From Neoarius graeffei (Eukaryota > Chordata > Actinopteri > Siluriformes > Ariidae): a DNA stretch of 64,000 nt. A program made the position numbers and the translations under genes. Positions 34,501 to 40,500 of the stretch are shown here, in pieces. The stretch lies in contig NC_083579.1 of assembly GCF_027579695.1 (NCBI RefSeq), positions 70,099,371-70,163,370 of the forward strand, written 5' to 3'. Every line of letters begins with the position of its first letter. The stretch's first letter is position 1. The notes under the pieces were generated by a model. That model did no database searches, was not told where the DNA came from, and was given only the letters and a program-made list of their open reading frames with translations.

Positions 34501-37500
34501 AATTTTTCAAAATGCGTATTAATTAATAAACAAACAGGTTCTGGATATTAAGAAGTTTGGAGATAATGACCACAAGTTTGGAGTCTGTACCACATACACA
34601 TTTTCCCTTAAACTTAAAATAACGGGAAAATAAGAAAATCAAAAAGTAATGTTTCAAAGCTGTTTATTAATTCTTTGTACTGCACAAACTAGCCCCATCC
34701 TTTTGGCTACGAGCGGAGCCAGCTGGTGGATCAGACTTTTGCCATAGCCGGTCGGCAAAACAGCGAAAACATCCTTCTTGAAAAGGAATGAGCGGAGAGC
34801 CTCTTCCTGCTCATGTTTCAATGAAAACTCCAAGTCTAATTCTTCTAAAACTGATTCCAAAGCAGAGTCAAACGAGCGCTGTTCTCTAGCCGTAGCCATC
34901 TTTCCTGTTGCGCTTTCTCCAGCGTCGTGCAGCCTTGTCGTCACTCCTGCAAAAGCCCGCCCAAAGAATCCAAACAAAAACCTTGCGTTGTGATTGGCGG
35001 GCACGATTTGATGCCCGGGGTGTTTTGTTGATATGGTGCGAGGCTAGACCCACTCGCAGGCAAAAATATTTTTGACCGCTAGGCGGGTGGGTCTAGTTTA
35101 CTAGGCTAACTCTTATCCATAATGCCAAGTGGGCAATGTTCTCTCTTATAAATGCGCACACGTGCGCGGAGAGAGAGAAGGATATATAATCAAAACCTCT
35201 CTCTCACACACACACTAGGTGTCTCATTTATGACACTAATTTAGATAATCACTCGCCTAACGGAGTTAAATTTGATTAAAATGTGGCAATATCAATGTGA
35301 CATTCCGATATCCATACGTAGTTCCATAACATATTTAAATATATTCATAATGTTTTACATATATTTAATAATTAACTCTATGTACTTGCAATGTACAAGA
35401 AAAATAATTGAACACCAGCAGCAGATTCAACACCAGTTTCTCCCGCTGACTCAGAGTCCTTTGGAGACGCAGCGCATTCTGTGTATTCGGCTGCAAGCGA
35501 GTTGTTCTGTTTTGAACGAGTGGTCAGAGTCTCTTGTAAATTCCGAGCAAACTAAAGTACTTGGGCTACGATGTTGTTCAGGAAAACCACCTTAGCTTAA
35601 TGATGGCTCTTAAGAGGTAATTTAAGACTCTCTTCGGCTTAAGAGGCTTTCGGAAAACCGTCTGCACTTGCGTCACGAATCTCCCGTGATGCTCTCCGAT
35701 TTTGTTGTGTCCACCATCTTTGCGTGATAGCATCCATGACGGCCGAAGAGAGTACATTGGCGAGCTGTGATTTTTCGCTAATATATCATGAATTGTCAGC
35801 CAGGGATCAGTATGCCAGGGCCTCCGCCTTTGGCTACCACCCGATCCACAATGCACCGGACCCTTACGGCACCTCCTGCGGGTGGGGGGTCCACAGGAGA
35901 GTGGTTCCATGTTGCTCATTCAGGCTGGGCCCGGCCGGGCCCCACAGATAGAGGCCTGACCACCAGGCGTTCGCCGACAAGCCCCTCCCCCAGGCCTGGC
36001 TCCAGGGTGGGGCCCCGATATACTTGTCCAGGCGAGGGTACTCGGAAACCTGTTTTTTCTTTCATAAGGGTCCTTTTTGAACCGCGCTTCTAGGGGTGGG
36101 CGGTTTGCACGGTATGATACCGTATGCGGTATTTTTTGACCAACGGTAGAGAGTTTGTGTCATAGCATGTACCGCGATAGCTCATTGCCTCCTCTAGTTG
36201 GCAGTAATGCATAGTTTGAACGCCCGCCTGGCTGCTTCGAAGAAGAACAACAACAACAACAATGGCGGCGAGTAGTGAAGAGACGGCAGCAGAGGAAGAG
36301 CTCGTGAAAAAAGTCGGCGCAACATCAGTAATCTGGACATGGTTTGGATTTAAAGTGACGGATATTAAACAAGAAAATGTTATCTTCAAGATATGCCGGG
36401 CGACAGTGATCGCAAGACACGGTAACACAAGTAATCTGTTCAACCACCTCAAGACTAACCACTATGGTTCACTTTATACTTGCCTTGAAGTGTGCTACTA
36501 ATTGGCACTAAAGCTGTTTAAAAGCTTGGTTCTACATCTCAGTTGATTATTTTTGCACTTAGAAAAGTACTTTACAATTTTGTGACTATGAGGAATTCGA
36601 GGAGTTTATTTGAGGAACTTTACCTATTCTTAGTTTTTTAAAATATAAATATCATTCTTTTTTATATGTCCTGTGTTTTCTGTTTTGCACAATAAATTTC
36701 AATATTGCTGAAAACATCCTGATTGAAAGCTTTTACTTTTTGCTATGGTAACCACTAAGAAACTGTTCTGTTGTAATTTATATACAAAACTACAATACCG
36801 TGATGTATACCGTATGTGGCTCAAATTATACCGTGATATATATTTTTGGCCATACCGCCCACCCCTACGCGCTTCTTCTGACCTCTCATCTAGGACCTGT
36901 TTGCCTTGGGAGACCCTACCAGGGGCAATTGCCCCGACAACATAGCTCCTAGAATCCCTGAGGCACTCAAACCCCTCCACCACGTTAAGGTGGCAATTCA
37001 AGGAGGGGTTTGACATCAGTAATTAGGTTGTTTTTTTTTTTTTTGAAGGCAACATTTTACCGAGCTCAACTACCTACATTTTACTGGGGCTTTGTGCTCT
37101 GCATTTGTAACTGCAATATAAATTGGAGTAGCACTTACACGTATATCACTTACAGTATGTCGCATCTTATTTATACATACATATATGTGTTTTGTCTACG
37201 GTTCACTTAAACGGTAGAAATATAAACTTGCCCTTTACGAAATGATCTGCACATACTCGTACATATTTGTACAGTGGTGCTTGAAAGTTTGTGAACCCTT
37301 TAAAATTTTCTATATTTCTGCATAAATATGACCCAAAACATCAGATTTTCACACAAGTCCTAAAAGTAGATAAAGAGAACCCAGTTAAACAAATGAGACA
37401 AAAATATTATACTTGGTCATTTATTTATTGAGGAAAATAATCCAATATTACATATTTGTGAGTGGCAAAAGTATGTGAACCCCTAGGATTAGCAGTTAAT

Positions 37501-40500
37501 TTGAAGGTGAAATTAGAGTCAGGTGTTTTCAATCAATGGGATGACAATCAGGTGTGAGTGGGCACCCTGTTTTATTTAAAGAACAGGGATCTATCAAAGT
37601 CTGATCTTCACAACACGTTTGTGGAAGTGTATCATGGCACGAACAAAGGAGATTTCTGAGGACCTCAGAAAAAGCATTGTTGATGCTCATCAGGCTGGAA
37701 AAGGTTACAAAACCATCTCTAAAGAGTTTGGACTCCACCAATCCACAGTCAGACAGATTGTGTACAAATGGAGGAAATTCAAGACCACTGTTACCCTCCT
37801 CAGGAGTGGTCGACCAACAAAGATCACTCCAAGAGCAAGGCGTGTAATAGTCGGCAAGGTCACAAAGGACCCCAGGGTAACTTCTAAGCAACCGAAGGCC
37901 TCTCTCACATTAGCCAATGTTAATGTTCATGAGCCCACCATCAGGAGAACACTGAACAATGGTGTGCATGGCAGGGTCGCAAGGAGAAAGCCACTGCTCT
38001 CCAAAAAGAACATTGCTGCTCGTCTGCAGTTTGCTAAAGATCACATGAACAAGTTAGAAGGCTATGGAGCACTTGCATGTGACGTCACAGCCGATCAAGA
38101 TTGTGACAGACGCCATCTTGTCGGTCAAACGCCATATTTCCGCCTTCTACTTCTGCTTCTACCTTTTCTTCTGGAAAACCCTACTATATACAATTCTACT
38201 ACAACGGCTGCGGCTACAATCTCTCCCTACCTGTGCACTTTTTTTTTTATGTTTTTTGTGTGCATTTTTGCGTGTTGTTCGTCTGTACCGGACTTCAATA
38301 TCCACTACAACCGTATGGACTTACTGGACATTGGTTTCCAGCAGAAAATGACGGTTTGTAGCGATTTCCATCGCATGCACAACATTCCGGACGAGATAGC
38401 GAGACCAGCAGGGTCTCCGTGGATTGTTATCGGAAGCAAAGCGAAGGAGGCGGCATTGGGAGAGGAAGCAAAAGCGAGGCTGCAGAGCCGGCCTGTTGAC
38501 TAAGCTGAGAAAACAGCTACTCAAATCTCCACTGCTAAGCCTCTACCTCTCCAACGCCAGATCCATAGAAAACAAGACGGACGATTTGGAATTACAACTG
38601 GAATTACCTTATTCTATTATCGGCTGGTCAGAATAGAATAGAAATAGAATAGAAAGCCTTTATTGTCATCACACAGAGTATAATGAGATTCAGAGCTGCT
38701 CCATAAAGTGCGCACACACACAGAATAAAAAGAAAAGGTATATACAAATACAAAAACTACTATTGAACTACTAGTTACTATATACAGACACATTTGTATA
38801 GGTCCTGCATGGAGAATACACCCAAGACAAAGCACAGTAGAGTATAGCAGGTCAGTGCTATACTCAATACTTAAGTGACTTACCCATCCAATGAGGATTG
38901 TTATTTTCTTGTTTACAAGATGTTACATCTGAGGGCGGCTGACAAATCCTGAATTTCTGTAAAGATAACTGTCCAGAGATTTATAAGCACGCAGTGCTTC
39001 ACCACTGAACAGCGAGGGAAAGTTGATGAGGTAATTATACACGTCTGGGTATTCCGCTGGCAGTTAAAAATCCACTGACAGGGTCGTGAAAACTCTGTCC
39101 GGTAAGCCATAAGGGTCACTAATCTGTAGATCGTTTATTTTAGACATATATCTAGTTATCTGTTCATTAGAAAAATGAGCCGTGTAGTCTGTCGGTTGAA
39201 ATTGATCCATTCTGTACACGAGTGCAGCAGTATTCAGCGGTGTTTTTTACCGACAAGATGGCGGCTGTGCACTTTCTGGTCACGTGACTGCAAGATCTCT
39301 ATTGGAAAAATGTTTTGTGGACGGATGAGACCAAAATAGAACTTTTTTGTTTAAATGAGAAATGTTATGTTTGGAGAAAGGAAAACACTGCATTCCAGCA
39401 TAAGAACCTTATCCCATCTGTGAAACATGGTGGTGGTATCATCATGGTTTGGGCCTGTTTTGCTGCATCTGGGCCAGGACGGCTTGCCATCATTGATGGA
39501 ACAATGAATTCTGAATTATACCAGCGAATTCTAAAGGAAAATGTCAGGACATCTGTCCATGAACTGAATCTCAAGAGAAGGTGGGTCATGCAGCAAGACA
39601 ATGACCCTAAGCGCGCAAGTCGTTCAACCAAAGAATGGTTAAAGAAGAATAAAGTTAATGTTTTGGAATGGCCAAGTCAAAGTCCTGACCTTAATCCAAT
39701 CGAAATGTTGTGGAAGGACCTGAAGCGAGCAGTTCATGTGAGGAAACCCACCAACACCCCAGAGTTGAAGCTGTTCTGTACGGAGGAATTGCCTAAAATT
39801 CCTCCTAACCAGTGTGCAGGACTGATCAACAGTTACCGCAAACGTTTAGTTGCAGTTATTGCTGCACAAGGGGGTCACACCAGATACTGAAAGCAAAGGT
39901 TCACATACTTTTGCCACTCACAGATATGTAATATTGGATCATTTTCCTCAATAAATAAATGAACAAGTATAATATTTTTGTCTCATTTGTTTAACTGGGT
40001 TCTCTTTATCTACTTTTAGGACTTGTGTGAAAATCTGATGATGTTTTCGGTCATATTTATGCAGAAATATAGAAATTTCTAAAGGGTTCACAAACTTTCA
40101 AGCACCACCATAGCTGGTCCCTTATGTCTGATCTATTCAGGTTTGCAAGCCACTGTCTCTGTCGTCTACAGGTTAGATCTTCCTCATATTTTAAACAATC
40201 TGACTCCAGCCTAAGTAGTATTGTTCGAGCAGCGTAAATTTGTGGCATTTCGTATTAAGGTACTTGTTACTACGCATGCATTATTCCACAAAGCTGGTGG
40301 ACACAGCTAAATCAGAGAGGCTCATGTGACGTCATGTGCAACCGGTCAATAATCAAATGTTTCACTGTAGTGGAATACTACAACCCCGATTCCAAAAAAG
40401 TTGGGACAAAGTACAAATTGTAAATAAAAACGGAATGCAATAATTTACAAATCTCAAAAACTGATATTGTATTCACAATAGAACATAGACAACATATCAA

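Larger units (their letters stand above)
33248..35108 (-). mobile_element. Composite element with 9 bp duplication and helicase fragment
   Basis: Imperfect inverted ends tagcctggcaagccaga and tctagtttactaggcta. A perfect 9 bp duplication actcttatc occurs at 33239-33247 and 35109-35117. A hAT-like element (33270-34318), which itself contains a MITE, is nested near the left end. The remaining body carries a RecQ-like helicase N-terminal frame on minus. Duplications of 8-9 bp fit MULE- or Merlin-like transposition, but no such transposase is visible. Confidence 0.75.
35764..37017 (+). repeat. GC-rich interspersed repeat split by a hAT
   Basis: The left part (to 36090) and right part (36876-37017, with gacctgtttgccttgggaga and ctcaaacccctccaccacg) become continuous when the hAT and one 8 bp duplication are removed. 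It looks like the 3' region of a fish LINE family that I cannot name. Confidence 0.55.
37272..40110 (+). mobile_element. Tc1-like family 2, copy 2, split by a 1.2 kb insert
   Basis: Left end cagtggtgcttgaaagttt, right end aaactttcaagcaccacca, with TA at 37270-37271 and 40111-40112. The transposase gene (37634-39890) is interrupted after GYW-coding sequence by the insert 38066-39298. Confidence 0.9.

Noticed and set aside
35788..36093. Pro/Arg-rich ORF of 101 codons
   Set aside because: GC-rich repeat sequence whose continuation lies beyond a hAT insertion; no conserved domain.
37619..38503. 294-codon ORF as one protein
   Set aside because: It fuses the Tc1 transposase N-terminus with insert sequence after about 144 residues; the join is an insertion border, not a real fusion gene.
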